Shown here: positions 1-6,829 of the stretch, in pieces
How positions within the stretch are numbered: the stretch's first letter is position 1
Layout of the letters: each line of letters starts with the position of its first letter
DNA from: Bacteroidales bacterium GP4
GTDB taxonomy: Bacteria > Bacteroidota > Bacteroidia > Bacteroidales > Muribaculaceae
Direction of reading: 5' to 3'
DNA length: 9,859 nt
Assembly: GCA_001701065.1 (NCBI GenBank)
Contig: DAAL01000097.1
Location: 1 to 9,859 of the forward strand
Position numbers and translations under genes: made by a program
Notes under the pieces: generated by a model
What the model saw: the letters and a program-made list of their open reading frames with translations, nothing else
The model's database searches: none
What the model was told of the DNA's origin: nothing

Positions 1-1301
1 GCACCCGGAGATGCGGGAAGACCCTTGGCAACGACCTTGGCACGCTTGAGAGCGTCCTTGTCGAAGATGGGGTGGAGGAGTTCGTCGAGTTTCTGCGGCT
101 CCATGCGGAGGAGGGCAGTCTTTTCGTCGATTTCGCCTGCGCGGAGAAGGTCCATGGCTATCTTTACCATAGCGGCTCCTGTGCGCTTACCGTTACGGGT
201 CTGGAGCATCCACAACTTACCGTCCTGGATGGTGAATTCCATGTCCTGCATGTCCTTGTAGTAATCCTCAAGGCGGTTAGCGATAGCTATAAGCTCAGCG
301 GCGCATGTAGGCATTGATTCTTCGAGTGAAGGATATTTTGAAGCACGTTCGTCTTCCGAGATACCCTGAAGGGCAGCCCAGCGGCGTGAACCTTCCACAG
401 TGATCTGCTGCGGAGTGCGGATACCTGCCACAACGTCCTCACCTTGAGCATTGATAAGGTATTCACCGTTAAACATGTTTTCGCCGGTAGCAGCGTCACG
501 GCTGAACGCAACACCTGTAGCGGAGTTGTTGCCCATGTTGCCGTAAACCATAGCCTGCACGTTAACAGCGGTTCCCCATTCTTCGGGAATCTGGTTCATG
601 CGGCGATAGATGATGGCGCGTTCGTTCATCCAGCTGTCAAATACGGCGCAGATACCGCCCCAAAGCTGTTCCCATGCGCTGTCAGGGAAATCTTTTCCTG
701 TGAAGTCCTTAACAGCAGCCTTGAAGAGCTTAACGAGGTTCTTGAGGTCGTCGACATCAAGTTCGGTGTCAAGTTTCACACCCTTTTCCTCTTTAACTTT
801 CTCCATTATTTCTTCAAACGGATCGATGTCAGCTTTGCTCTTCGGCTTCATGCCAAGAACAACGTCGCCGTACATCTGCACGAAACGGCGGTAGCTGTCC
901 CATGCGAAACGGGGATTGCCGCTCTTTTCAGCAAGAGAAGCCACGGTAGCGTCGTTCATACCCAAGTTGAGGACGGTGTCCATCATACCCGGCATGGATG
1001 CGCGTGCGCCTGAACGTACTGATACAAGAAGGGGATTTTCGGGGTCATTGAATTTTTTACCGGTCAAAGACTCTACATGAGCTATAGCAGCTTCGACATC
1101 CTTCTGGATGAGAGCCACAACAGCGTCGCGACCTTTAAGAGTATACTCGTTACAAACTTCGGTGGTAATGGTAAAACCGGGAGGAACCGGCATACCCAAG
1201 AGATTCATTTCAGCGAGGTTGGCACCTTTACCGCCAAGAAGATTTCTCATCTCGGCATTTCCTTCAGCCTTACCGTCACCAAACGTATAAACTCGTTTCA
1301 T
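1..1301 (-). CDS. ppdK: Pyruvate, phosphate dikinase, N-terminal part (cut by window edge)
   Basis: The enzyme interconverts pyruvate + ATP + Pi and PEP + AMP + PPi in the cytosol, serving PPi-linked glycolysis or gluconeogenesis. The reverse strand gives 433 uninterrupted codons from the ATG at 1299-1301 to the window edge, about half of the usual ~900 residues. Visible: GGKGANLAEM at residues 23-32 (nucleotide-binding domain start), VSVRSGARASMPGMMDT at 93-109 (phosphate/ATP-binding strand and loop), a region near 240-270 with NNSATGVAFSRD, and the MLQTRNGKRTG segment near 360, which closes the ATP-grasp domain. The last residues, GLPASPG, begin the linker into the phosphohistidine swivel domain. 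The catalytic His and the PEP/pyruvate barrel lie outside the window. The gene is divergent from rlmD and has its own -7 box about 80 bp upstream. Identity is very secure; only completeness beyond the edge is unknown. Confidence 0.97.
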   Translation of the reverse strand, partial: MKRVYTFGDGKAEGNAEMRNLLGGKGANLAEMNLLGMPVPPGFTITTEVCNEYTLKGRDAVVALIQKDVEAAIAHVESLTGKKFNDPENPLLVSVRSGARASMPGMMDTVLNLGMNDATVASLAEKSGNPRFAWDSYRRFVQMYGDVVLGMKPKSKADIDPFEEIMEKVKEEKGVKLDTELDVDDLKNLVKLFKAAVKDFTGKDFPDSAWEQLWGGICAVFDSWMNERAIIYRRMNQIPEEWGTAVNVQAMVYGNMGNNSATGVAFSRDAATGENMFNGEYLINAQGEDVVAGIRTPQQITVEGSRRWAALQGISEDERASKYPSLEESMPTCAAELIAIANRLEDYYKDMQDMEFTIQDGKLWMLQTRNGKRTGAAMVKIAMDLLRAGEIDEKTALLRMEPQKLDELLHPIFDKDALKRAKVVAKGLPASPG

Positions 1302-1382
1302 TGGTAAATGTTGATATTAATGTTAAACTTATTTAAATGTATTTTTGGTCTTTGTGAGTATGTGTCCTTACAAGACATAGTG

Positions 1383-1390
1383 CAAATTTA
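1383..1390 (-). promoter_or_regulatory. Probable Bacteroidota -7 promoter box for ppdK
   Basis: The minus strand reads TAAATTTG here, an exact match to the Bacteroidota -7 consensus TAnnTTTG. It would start a transcript near 1376-1379, with a leader of about 75 nt before the ppdK ATG. The upstream -33 position is only T-rich (TTTTTC runs around 1409-1420), with no clean TTTG, so the promoter call rests on the -7 box and its position. Confidence 0.55.
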
Positions 1391-1582
1391 AGGTATTCTT
1401 GCGAGAAAAAGAAAAAGATTTTATAAAATTATTGTTTTTAGGGTATCCTTTTGCATTTTGAGCCTCATTTGGGGCGCATTTATGGGTTATAAACGTAAAT
1501 AATGTAAATAAATATTAAAGATGCTGTGGGCGAAGATGTAGTTTGACCGCATTGAGCTATTTTTTTAGAGGTGCATAATTTG

Positions 1583-1590
1583 TAATTTTG
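1583..1590 (+). promoter_or_regulatory. Probable -7 promoter box for rlmD
   Basis: TAATTTTG matches the Bacteroidota TAnnTTTG consensus and is followed by C. A run of seven T at 1560-1566, about 18 bp upstream, could stand in for the -33 TTTG element. Transcription would begin near 1594-1597, leaving a leader of only about 20 nt before the TTG start at 1616. The TAA inside this box is also the in-frame stop that limits how far upstream rlmD could begin. Confidence 0.5.
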
Positions 1591-1615
1591 CATAAAATTT
1601 AAAATTCACTGTAAA

Positions 1616-3028
1616 TTGGCACGAAAACGTAAAGAACTGCCCCTGCTTGAGGGTGTCACGATAACCGATGTGGCTGCCGAAGGAAATGCTTTGGCGCGTA
1701 TCGACAATATGGTATTGTTTGTTCCGTTTGCCGCTCCCGGCGACGTGATGGACGTTAAAGTCACTAAAAAGAAAAAGAATTACGCCGAAGGAAGGATGGA
1801 GCGACTTGTAAAAGCCGGTGATGTGCGCATAGCTCCCCGCTGCGAACATTTCACAGTGTGCGGCGGATGCCGATGGCAGCATCTTCCCTATGACTTCCAG
1901 CTGCAGTGCAAGGCTACTCAGGTGAAAGACGCGCTGGAGCGCATAGCCAAAGTTCCCATTCCTGAGATTAACCCTATCTTAGGCTCAAAGAATATATGGG
2001 AGTACCGCAACAAGATGGAGTACACCTTTTCTAATAAGAAATGGCTGACTTACGAGCAACTGTCATCGGGCGAGGAGTTCCCTGACAGGGATGCCGCCGG
2101 ATTCCACATCCCGGGTGCATTCGATAAGGTGCTTGACATAGACAAGTGTTATCTACAGGATGACCTCGGAAACCGCATACGCAACTTTATAAAGGATTAC
2201 GGCAAAGCCCACGGCTATTCGTTCTATGATCTACGGAACCAGAACGGACTGCTTCGCACGTTGATGATAAGAATAGCTTCAACAGGCGAGGTGATGGCGG
2301 TAATGGTGTTCGGCGAGGATGACAAGGAGAAAATTGAGGCATTGCTCCACGAAGTAAAGGAGCGGTTCCCTGAGATAACCTCGCTGATGTATGTGGTGAA
2401 TCTTAAAGTCAATGACACGATAGGCGATCAGGAAGTGGTGCTCTACTCGGGCAAAGACCATATAGTGGAGGAGATGGAGGGACTGAGATTCAAAGTGGGT
2501 CCCAAATCGTTCTATCAGACCAACTCCCTGCAGGCATATGAATTATATAAGGTGGCACGACGCTTTGCCGACCTTTCAGGCGACGAGACAGTCTACGACC
2601 TGTACACAGGCACAGGCACTATCGCCAATTTCGTGGCACGGAACGCAAAGCGTGTCATAGGCATAGAGTATGTGCCCGATGCCATCGAGGATGCCAAAAT
2701 CAATTCGTCGTTCAACGGCATAGACAATACCGAGTTCTTCGCCGGCGACATGAAAGATGTGCTGACTGACGAATTCATAGCCGTTCACGGTCGTCCGCAG
2801 GTGATGATAGTGGATCCGCCCCGTGCCGGAATGCATGAGGACGTGGTGGGCGTGATTCTTCGCGCCGAGCCGGAACGCATAGTCTATGTGAGCTGCAACC
2901 CTGCCACTCAGGCGCGCGATTTGGCGCTTCTCGACACTAAATACAAGGTGGAAGAGGTGCAGCCGGTGGATATGTTCCCCCACACGGCGCACGTGGAGAA
3001 TGTGGTGAAGCTTGTCAGGAAAGATTAG
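1616..3028 (+). CDS. rlmD: 23S rRNA (uracil(1939)-C(5))-methyltransferase RlmD (RumA family)
   Basis: A SAM-dependent methyltransferase that makes 5-methyluridine in 23S rRNA; the family also includes the RlmCD and TrmA types, so the exact uridine is inferred. The 470 residues show, in order: a TRAM RNA-binding domain (about 8-65); [4Fe-4S] cysteines C76, C82 and C85 (CEHFTVCGGC) with the fourth, C178 (DIDKCYL); the SAM loop YDLYTGTGT at 327-335; DPPRAG at 400-405; the catalytic nucleophile C427 in YVSCNPAT; and FPHTAHVE at 454-461, whose E461 is the expected base. All key residues are intact. The start is TTG: an in-frame TAA at 1583 precedes it, and the first ATG (residue 33) would remove half of the TRAM domain. 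The gene is divergent from ppdK and converges on the CYTH gene with a 14-bp overlap. A paralogue acting on another uridine is the main alternative. Confidence 0.93.
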   Translation: MARKRKELPLLEGVTITDVAAEGNALARIDNMVLFVPFAAPGDVMDVKVTKKKKNYAEGRMERLVKAGDVRIAPRCEHFTVCGGCRWQHLPYDFQLQCKATQVKDALERIAKVPIPEINPILGSKNIWEYRNKMEYTFSNKKWLTYEQLSSGEEFPDRDAAGFHIPGAFDKVLDIDKCYLQDDLGNRIRNFIKDYGKAHGYSFYDLRNQNGLLRTLMIRIASTGEVMAVMVFGEDDKEKIEALLHEVKERFPEITSLMYVVNLKVNDTIGDQEVVLYSGKDHIVEEMEGLRFKVGPKSFYQTNSLQAYELYKVARRFADLSGDETVYDLYTGTGTIANFVARNAKRVIGIEYVPDAIEDAKINSSFNGIDNTEFFAGDMKDVLTDEFIAVHGRPQVMIVDPPRAGMHEDVVGVILRAEPERIVYVSCNPATQARDLALLDTKYKVEEVQPVDMFPHTAHVENVVKLVRKD

Positions 3029-3458
3029 AATTGTAATAAGCGGGATTGCCCGACACTTCTTCGCCGATGAAGTCGGGCAATATCACCGGTTCATCCTCTG
3101 ACTCCAGTTCGACCTCCGCCACAGCCATTTCACGCGGCGAAGAGAACACGTCAATCTCCCACTTGTGACCCTCGAACGGCACTATGTACCTTTTCTTCAC
3201 AATCACAGGACCGTCGCAAAGCAGATTTATCATCTCCTCGGCATCCTGAAAGGGAATAGGGTATTCCCACTCGTGGCGGGTGTTGCCCCGATTCTTGGTT
3301 TTGATGGTTATATATCCTTGATTGTCAATGGTGCGCACTCTCACTATCCCTTTGTCGGCTCTCATTATATAGCCTTGGGTTATGCTTAGAGTCTTGATGC
3401 TGTCCTTCTTGTAGGAGTCACTTTTTACTAAGAATTTACGTTCAATCTCTTTTGCCAT
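3015..3458 (-). CDS. CYTH-domain protein (triphosphate tunnel metalloenzyme)
   Basis: This 147-residue protein belongs to the CYTH / triphosphate tunnel metalloenzyme superfamily, whose small bacterial members typically hydrolyse inorganic triphosphate or other triphosphates with Mg or Mn. The signature ExExK is present at E4-E6-K8. Other tunnel residues follow in the expected order: R40 and R42 (VRVR), K53 and K55 (IKTK), E63 and E65, K88-K89-R90, E101 and D103 (WEIDVF), and the acidic strand E115-E117-E119 (EVELES). The C-terminus, with IGEEVSG then YYN, is typical of the short stand-alone form, and the length is normal for it. No CHAD domain is fused or adjacent. It could be annotated as an adenylate cyclase (CyaB-like) by homology, but a polyphosphate or nucleotide triphosphatase is more likely. 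The substrate cannot be read from the sequence. Its start overlaps a promoter reading the other way. Confidence 0.88.
   Translation of the reverse strand: MAKEIERKFLVKSDSYKKDSIKTLSITQGYIMRADKGIVRVRTIDNQGYITIKTKNRGNTRHEWEYPIPFQDAEEMINLLCDGPVIVKKRYIVPFEGHKWEIDVFSSPREMAVAEVELESEDEPVILPDFIGEEVSGNPAYYNSNLS
3045..3081 (+). terminator. Hairpin 3' of rlmD, embedded in CYTH coding sequence
   Basis: ATTGCCCGAC at 3045-3054 is perfectly complementary to GTCGGGCAAT at 3072-3081. Inside the 17-nt spacer, TTC (3057-3059) can pair with GAA (3069-3071) across a 2-nt bulge. The hairpin begins 17 nt after the rlmD stop, the usual place for a transcript 3' end, but no T-run follows on either strand. It may therefore stabilise or process the 3' end rather than act as a classic intrinsic terminator. 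On the other strand the same bases encode the CYTH C-terminal segment around PDFIGEEVSGNP. The pairing is certain; the function is inferred. Confidence 0.4.
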
Positions 3459-3480
3459 TTCTTTATTTGTATTATCTTTG
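3451..3480 (+). promoter_or_regulatory. Promoter (-33 TTTG, -7 TATCTTTG) for the DUF5686 gene
   Basis: TTTG at 3451-3454 and TATCTTTG at 3473-3480 are separated by 18 bp, close to the Bacteroidota arrangement TTTG-N~19-TAnnTTTG. This is the best promoter match in the window. Transcription would begin near 3485-3487, giving a leader of roughly 95 nt before the TTG at 3580. The -33 element overlaps the first codons of the divergent CYTH gene, so polymerase here would occupy the CYTH translation start region. Confidence 0.65.
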
Positions 3481-3531
3481 TCGACTAATTGTTTTCAGAT
3501 TATTAAATGTATTTTTTACAAAAAACCTTTG

Positions 3532-3539
3532 CAAAGTTA
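3532..3539 (-). promoter_or_regulatory. Probable -7 promoter box for the CYTH gene
   Basis: The minus strand reads TAACTTTG followed by C, an exact TAnnTTTG match. It would start a leftward transcript near 3525-3528, with a leader of about 67 nt before the CYTH ATG. The -33 position carries only a T-rich stretch (3558-3565). The box points towards the rightward promoter at 3451-3480, so the two transcripts would share complementary 5' leaders of about 40 nt. Confidence 0.5.
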
Positions 3540-3579
3540 CATTTGTTTTCTATGATGAAAACGTTTTAAGTGATTTATT

Positions 3580-6135
3580 TTGAAGAAAAGTAACCGATTC
3601 GCTATATTGACGCACTTGTTGCTCCTGTTAATGTTGGGACTTCCGATGTCAGTTTCCGCCGTTCAGCTGAGGCTATCGGGGACTGTACGTGATTCATTGA
3701 CCCATGAATCGATTCCGTTCGTAGCCGTTTTTCTTCAGGGTACCGAGATCGGGACGCTTTCCGATGATAACGGCAAGTTCACTTTGATAACATCGGCATC
3801 GGGCGACAGTGTAAGGTTCTCGGTGATGGGCTACACGACCAAGAGTGTGCCGGTGTCGTTTCTGAAAGGCAGAAACAAGTCGGTCGAGATGGTTCCGTCA
3901 GGGGTGATGCTTAACGAGGTAGTGGTAAAGCCCAAGAAAGAGAAATACAGCAAGAAGAACAATCCGGCGGTAGCGTTCCTCGAACGCATAAGAGCCGCCC
4001 AAGACTTGACCGATCCCAAACGCCACGACTATTACAATTATGAAAAGTACGAGCGTATAACCATGGCTCTCAATGACTTCAAAATCGACGGCAACTACAA
4101 ATGGCTGGGAAAGAAATTTGACTTTATAAGGGAGCATGTGGACACCTCGGAGCTATCGGGGAAGCCGATATTGAATTTCATAGTCAAAGAAAAGACTTCC
4201 GACGTGCATTACCGTAAGGCACCGGAGTCGGAAAAGGAATATGTGTTAGGAATGTCGCAGGACGGAGTCGATGACCTTGTGAACCAGGAGGGCACACGCG
4301 CCTTCCTTGAGGATGTGTTCAGGGAGATAGACATTTACCAAAATGACATTACGCTGCTGCAGAACCGCTTTGTAAGCCCTCTGTCAAAAATAGCTCCTGA
4401 TTTCTACAAGTTCTATCTAACTGACACGGTGGTCGTGGACAATGATTCCTGCGTGGTGCTGAGTTTCGTTCCGCACACTCCGCAGACGTGGGGTTTCATA
4501 GGGAAGATATATGTGCCGAAGAACGACTCCACAATGTTCATCAAGAAACTGGAGATGTTCATGCCGAAATCAATCAACGTCAACCTTCTTGACGGAATGC
4601 AGGTGAATCAGACATTCGTAAAGGCTGAGGACGGCTCACGCATAAAAGTCAAGGACGACATGATTATGGAGTTTTCGCTCCTTCCGGGGCTGCCTAAGCT
4701 ATATTCGCGCCGAAACACCGCCTATGCCAACCATAATTTTGAAGAACCGGAGCAGATGGAGGTATTTGATTACCTCCAGACGGAGATTGTCGCCGACGAT
4801 GCCGACACGAAAGATGAAATCTTCTGGAACGAGCGGCGGCTTGTGCCGATGAACAACGGCGAGGGGAGTGTGTCGACGCTGTTGACCCAACTTCGCTCGG
4901 TGCCGGTGTATTACTGGGCTGAAAAGACGCTCAGGCTACTTGTGACAGGATATGTGCCTACCGGGAATCCGAGCAAATTCGATTACGGACCTGTAAATAC
5001 CTCAGTGTCATATAATAGCGTCGACGGAATAAGACTGAGAGTAGGGGGTATGACTACCGCCGCCCTGTCAAAGCACTGGTTTGCGAGAGGCTTTGTGGCT
5101 TACGGACTTCGCAGCGAGAACCTTAACTATAAGGCAGAACTGGAATATAGCTTCAACGAAAAGAAAAACCATTCCCGGGAATTTCCCGTGCACTCGCTGA
5201 AATTCACATCGCTTTATCTACAGGATAATTTGGGCGAGAGGTATCAGTTCACGAATCAGGACAATCTATTCCTGTCGTTTAAGCGACTTTCGGACAAGCG
5301 CGTAACCTACCGGCGCAGCCAGGCTCTTAACTACACTCTTGAACTGATGAACAACTTCTCGATTGTAGCCGGAATAGAATTTGACCGCCAGGAGGAGACT
5401 CCATGGATACGGTTCACCAACGGGTACGGTCAGAATTTCGGGCATTATAACGAAACAATTTTCAGCTTGAAACTAAGATATGCCCCGGGGGAGAAGTTCT
5501 ATCAGGGCAGAAGCAACCGCCATCCCATAAACCTCGACGTTCCGGTGTTTGAACTGACGCACATTTATGCGCCCAAGGGTTTCATGGGAAGCATGTTCAA
5601 TATCAACCGCACCGAGTTCCGCTATTCGCAACGCTACTGGCTTTCAGCCTTCGGCTACATCGATGCCGTACTGAAAGCCGGGCATGTGTGGCAGGCTGCG
5701 CCTTACATGAATCTGCTGTTGCCTAACTGCAACCTATCCTATACGATACAGCCTGAAAGTTTCTGCCTGATGAATCCGCTTGAATTCATCAACGACTCCT
5801 ATGCTTCCGTCGATTTGACTTACTGGATGAACGGTCTTATATTCAGCCGTATTCCGCTTGTCAATAAATTGCGCTTACGCGAGGTGATGTCGTTCAAGGC
5901 ATTGTGGGGGCATCTGAGCAAGAAAAACAATCCGAAGTACCACAATGAACTGTTCCTATTCCCTGACGATGTGCAGACCACCCTCATGACGAGCGAGCCT
6001 TACATGGAGATAAGTGCGGGCATAGACAATATATTTGAGTTCCTGAGAGTGGATTCGGTGTGGCGGTTAAGCTACAGGCACGTGTCGGACGCTCCGAAGT
6101 GGGGTATAAGAATAGCGGCGCATTTCACATTTTAG
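3580..6135 (+). CDS. DUF5686 and carboxypeptidase-regulatory-like domain outer-membrane protein
   Basis: An 851-residue exported protein of a Bacteroidota family with no established function that I know of. Residues 1-27 form a signal peptide: basic KKSNR, a leucine-rich core, and likely cleavage after SVSA. Residues 33-115 are a carboxypeptidase-D-regulatory-like beta-sandwich (SGTVRDSLTHESIPFVAVFL, then SDDNGKFTL, and LNEVVVKP at the end). DUF5686 follows from the KNNPAVAFLERIRAA motif near 127. The second half (about 465 onward) alternates hydrophobic and polar residues with many aromatics, as in transmembrane beta strands, and ends in Phe (AAHFTF), the usual last residue of an outer-membrane barrel. 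There is no SusC-type plug, so it is not a TonB-dependent receptor in the usual sense. The start is TTG: an in-frame TGA lies two codons upstream, and the first ATG (residue 18) would destroy the signal peptide. Flavodoxin follows 68 bp downstream. Confidence 0.88.
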   Translation: MKKSNRFAILTHLLLLLMLGLPMSVSAVQLRLSGTVRDSLTHESIPFVAVFLQGTEIGTLSDDNGKFTLITSASGDSVRFSVMGYTTKSVPVSFLKGRNKSVEMVPSGVMLNEVVVKPKKEKYSKKNNPAVAFLERIRAAQDLTDPKRHDYYNYEKYERITMALNDFKIDGNYKWLGKKFDFIREHVDTSELSGKPILNFIVKEKTSDVHYRKAPESEKEYVLGMSQDGVDDLVNQEGTRAFLEDVFREIDIYQNDITLLQNRFVSPLSKIAPDFYKFYLTDTVVVDNDSCVVLSFVPHTPQTWGFIGKIYVPKNDSTMFIKKLEMFMPKSINVNLLDGMQVNQTFVKAEDGSRIKVKDDMIMEFSLLPGLPKLYSRRNTAYANHNFEEPEQMEVFDYLQTEIVADDADTKDEIFWNERRLVPMNNGEGSVSTLLTQLRSVPVYYWAEKTLRLLVTGYVPTGNPSKFDYGPVNTSVSYNSVDGIRLRVGGMTTAALSKHWFARGFVAYGLRSENLNYKAELEYSFNEKKNHSREFPVHSLKFTSLYLQDNLGERYQFTNQDNLFLSFKRLSDKRVTYRRSQALNYTLELMNNFSIVAGIEFDRQEETPWIRFTNGYGQNFGHYNETIFSLKLRYAPGEKFYQGRSNRHPINLDVPVFELTHIYAPKGFMGSMFNINRTEFRYSQRYWLSAFGYIDAVLKAGHVWQAAPYMNLLLPNCNLSYTIQPESFCLMNPLEFINDSYASVDLTYWMNGLIFSRIPLVNKLRLREVMSFKALWGHLSKKNNPKYHNELFLFPDDVQTTLMTSEPYMEISAGIDNIFEFLRVDSVWRLSYRHVSDAPKWGIRIAAHFTF

Positions 6136-6169
6136 GAACAGTTTAAATGAACCATTCCACACTCCGTAA

Positions 6170-6201
6170 TGTTTCTTAAATATAACAATAATTAAGAAAC
6201 A
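6170..6201. repeat. Perfect 10-bp inverted repeat just upstream of flavodoxin
   Basis: TGTTTCTTAA at 6170-6179 is the exact reverse complement of TTAAGAAACA at 6192-6201, with a 12-nt AT-only-plus-one-C spacer. The repeat ends two bases before the flavodoxin ATG. It could be an operator whose half-sites sit about two helical turns apart, or an AU-rich leader hairpin that controls ribosome access. No T-run follows, so it is not a classic terminator for the upstream gene. No TAnnTTTG box is visible in the 68-bp gap, so flavodoxin may be read from the DUF5686 transcript or from an atypical promoter. Confidence 0.6.
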
Positions 6202-6203
6202 AG

Positions 6204-6707
6204 ATGAAAAAAATAGGTATATTCTATGGCTCTACTACCGGTATCACAGCCGAAGTTGCCGAAGACATTGCCGACGCTCTCGGTGTCGACAAGAAGGACT
6301 TGCATAACGTGGCTAAATCATCGCCTGACGAGGTGATGGAGTACGATGTGCTGTTACTTGGCTCTTCGACGTGGGGTTCCGGTGATCTTCAGGATGACTG
6401 GTATGATTTCCTTGATGGTCTTGAAGCGCTTGACTTGAGCAGTAAGACTATTGCTCTGTTCGGCTGCGGTGATGAAACCATGAGCGACACCTTCTGTGGC
6501 GCATTGGGAGAAATCTACAACCGCTTGCAGAAAACAGGCGCTAAGTTCATAGGAAGCTTCGACGCAAGCGTCTATGACTTCAGTGAGACTCCGGCATTTG
6601 TCGATGGTGAGTATGTGGGTTTGTTGCTTGATAATGTAAATAAAGAAGAGCTCACTGCCGAACGTATCAAGGAATGGACTAAGCAACTAAAAGTAGAAAT
6701 AGAATAA
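6204..6707 (+). CDS. fldA: Flavodoxin (long-chain, FldA-type)
   Basis: A small cytosolic FMN protein that carries low-potential electrons, often replacing ferredoxin when iron is short. At 167 residues it has the long-chain length. The phosphate-binding loop is GSTTGITAE at 9-17, after the first strand KKIGIFY. The first flavin loop is SSTWGSGDLQDDW at 54-66, with W57 placed to contact the isoalloxazine ring. The second loop is GCGDETMSDTFCGALG at 87-102. By memory of E. coli FldA, that loop usually carries a flavin-stacking Tyr; here the loop is about one residue shorter and has Met-Ser instead. The acidic surface expected of a flavodoxin is present. It starts at ATG directly after a 10-bp inverted repeat and ends before a bidirectional terminator, so it is the last gene on the plus strand here. 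Confidence 0.95.
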   Translation: MKKIGIFYGSTTGITAEVAEDIADALGVDKKDLHNVAKSSPDEVMEYDVLLLGSSTWGSGDLQDDWYDFLDGLEALDLSSKTIALFGCGDETMSDTFCGALGEIYNRLQKTGAKFIGSFDASVYDFSETPAFVDGEYVGLLLDNVNKEELTAERIKEWTKQLKVEIE

Positions 6708-6758
6708 AGGCGAATACTTTTGACATTTGGTGAGGTATTCAATTCTCTCTTGTGAAAA

Positions 6759-6795
6759 AGCGGATGAAGGAATGGCAATCATTCTTTCATCCGCT
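6759..6795. terminator. Bidirectional intrinsic terminator between flavodoxin and kdsA
   Basis: AGCGGATGAA (6759-6768) pairs with TTCATCCGCT (6786-6795), then G6769 with T6785 as a wobble, then GAATG (6770-6774) with CATTC (6780-6784). This makes a 16-bp stem with a 5-nt loop. On the minus strand the stem runs directly into a T-run (complement of A6755-A6758), giving a good terminator for the kdsA operon 35 nt after its stop. On the plus strand, TTTTAT follows four bases after the stem, giving a weaker terminator for flavodoxin. Confidence 0.85.
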
Positions 6796-6829
6796 CAGGT
6801 TTTATAGAGGTTATTTACACGTTACAGTG

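Larger units (their letters stand above)
1302..1615. other. Divergent AT-rich intergenic region between ppdK and rlmD
   Basis: This gene-free stretch of 314 bases is strongly AT-rich and separates the divergent ppdK and rlmD starts. It holds one TAnnTTTG box on each strand, annotated separately. A short direct repeat, TGCATAA, occurs at 1572-1578 and again at 1589-1595, flanking the rlmD -7 box. I see no RNA gene, strong hairpin or credible small ORF. The reading frames that enter it are shadows of rlmD. Confidence 0.7.

Noticed and set aside
444..1013. Plus-strand open frame of 189 codons opposite ppdK
   Set aside because: It is the complement of a clearly coding ppdK frame, has no family resemblance, and its composition follows the opposite strand's codon pattern.
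1572..1595. Direct repeat TGCATAA around the rlmD -7 box as a possible regulator site
   Set aside because: Seven bases in a very AT-rich context can recur by chance, and the copies flank rather than form a dyad; too weak to call.
1565..1882. Minus-strand open frame of 105 codons over the rlmD start
   Set aside because: It overlaps the promoter and the first 90 codons of rlmD, has no recognisable domain, and no promoter box drives it.
2576..2992. Minus-strand open frame of 138 codons within rlmD
   Set aside because: Antisense shadow of the catalytic domain of rlmD, which has all its motifs intact on the plus strand.
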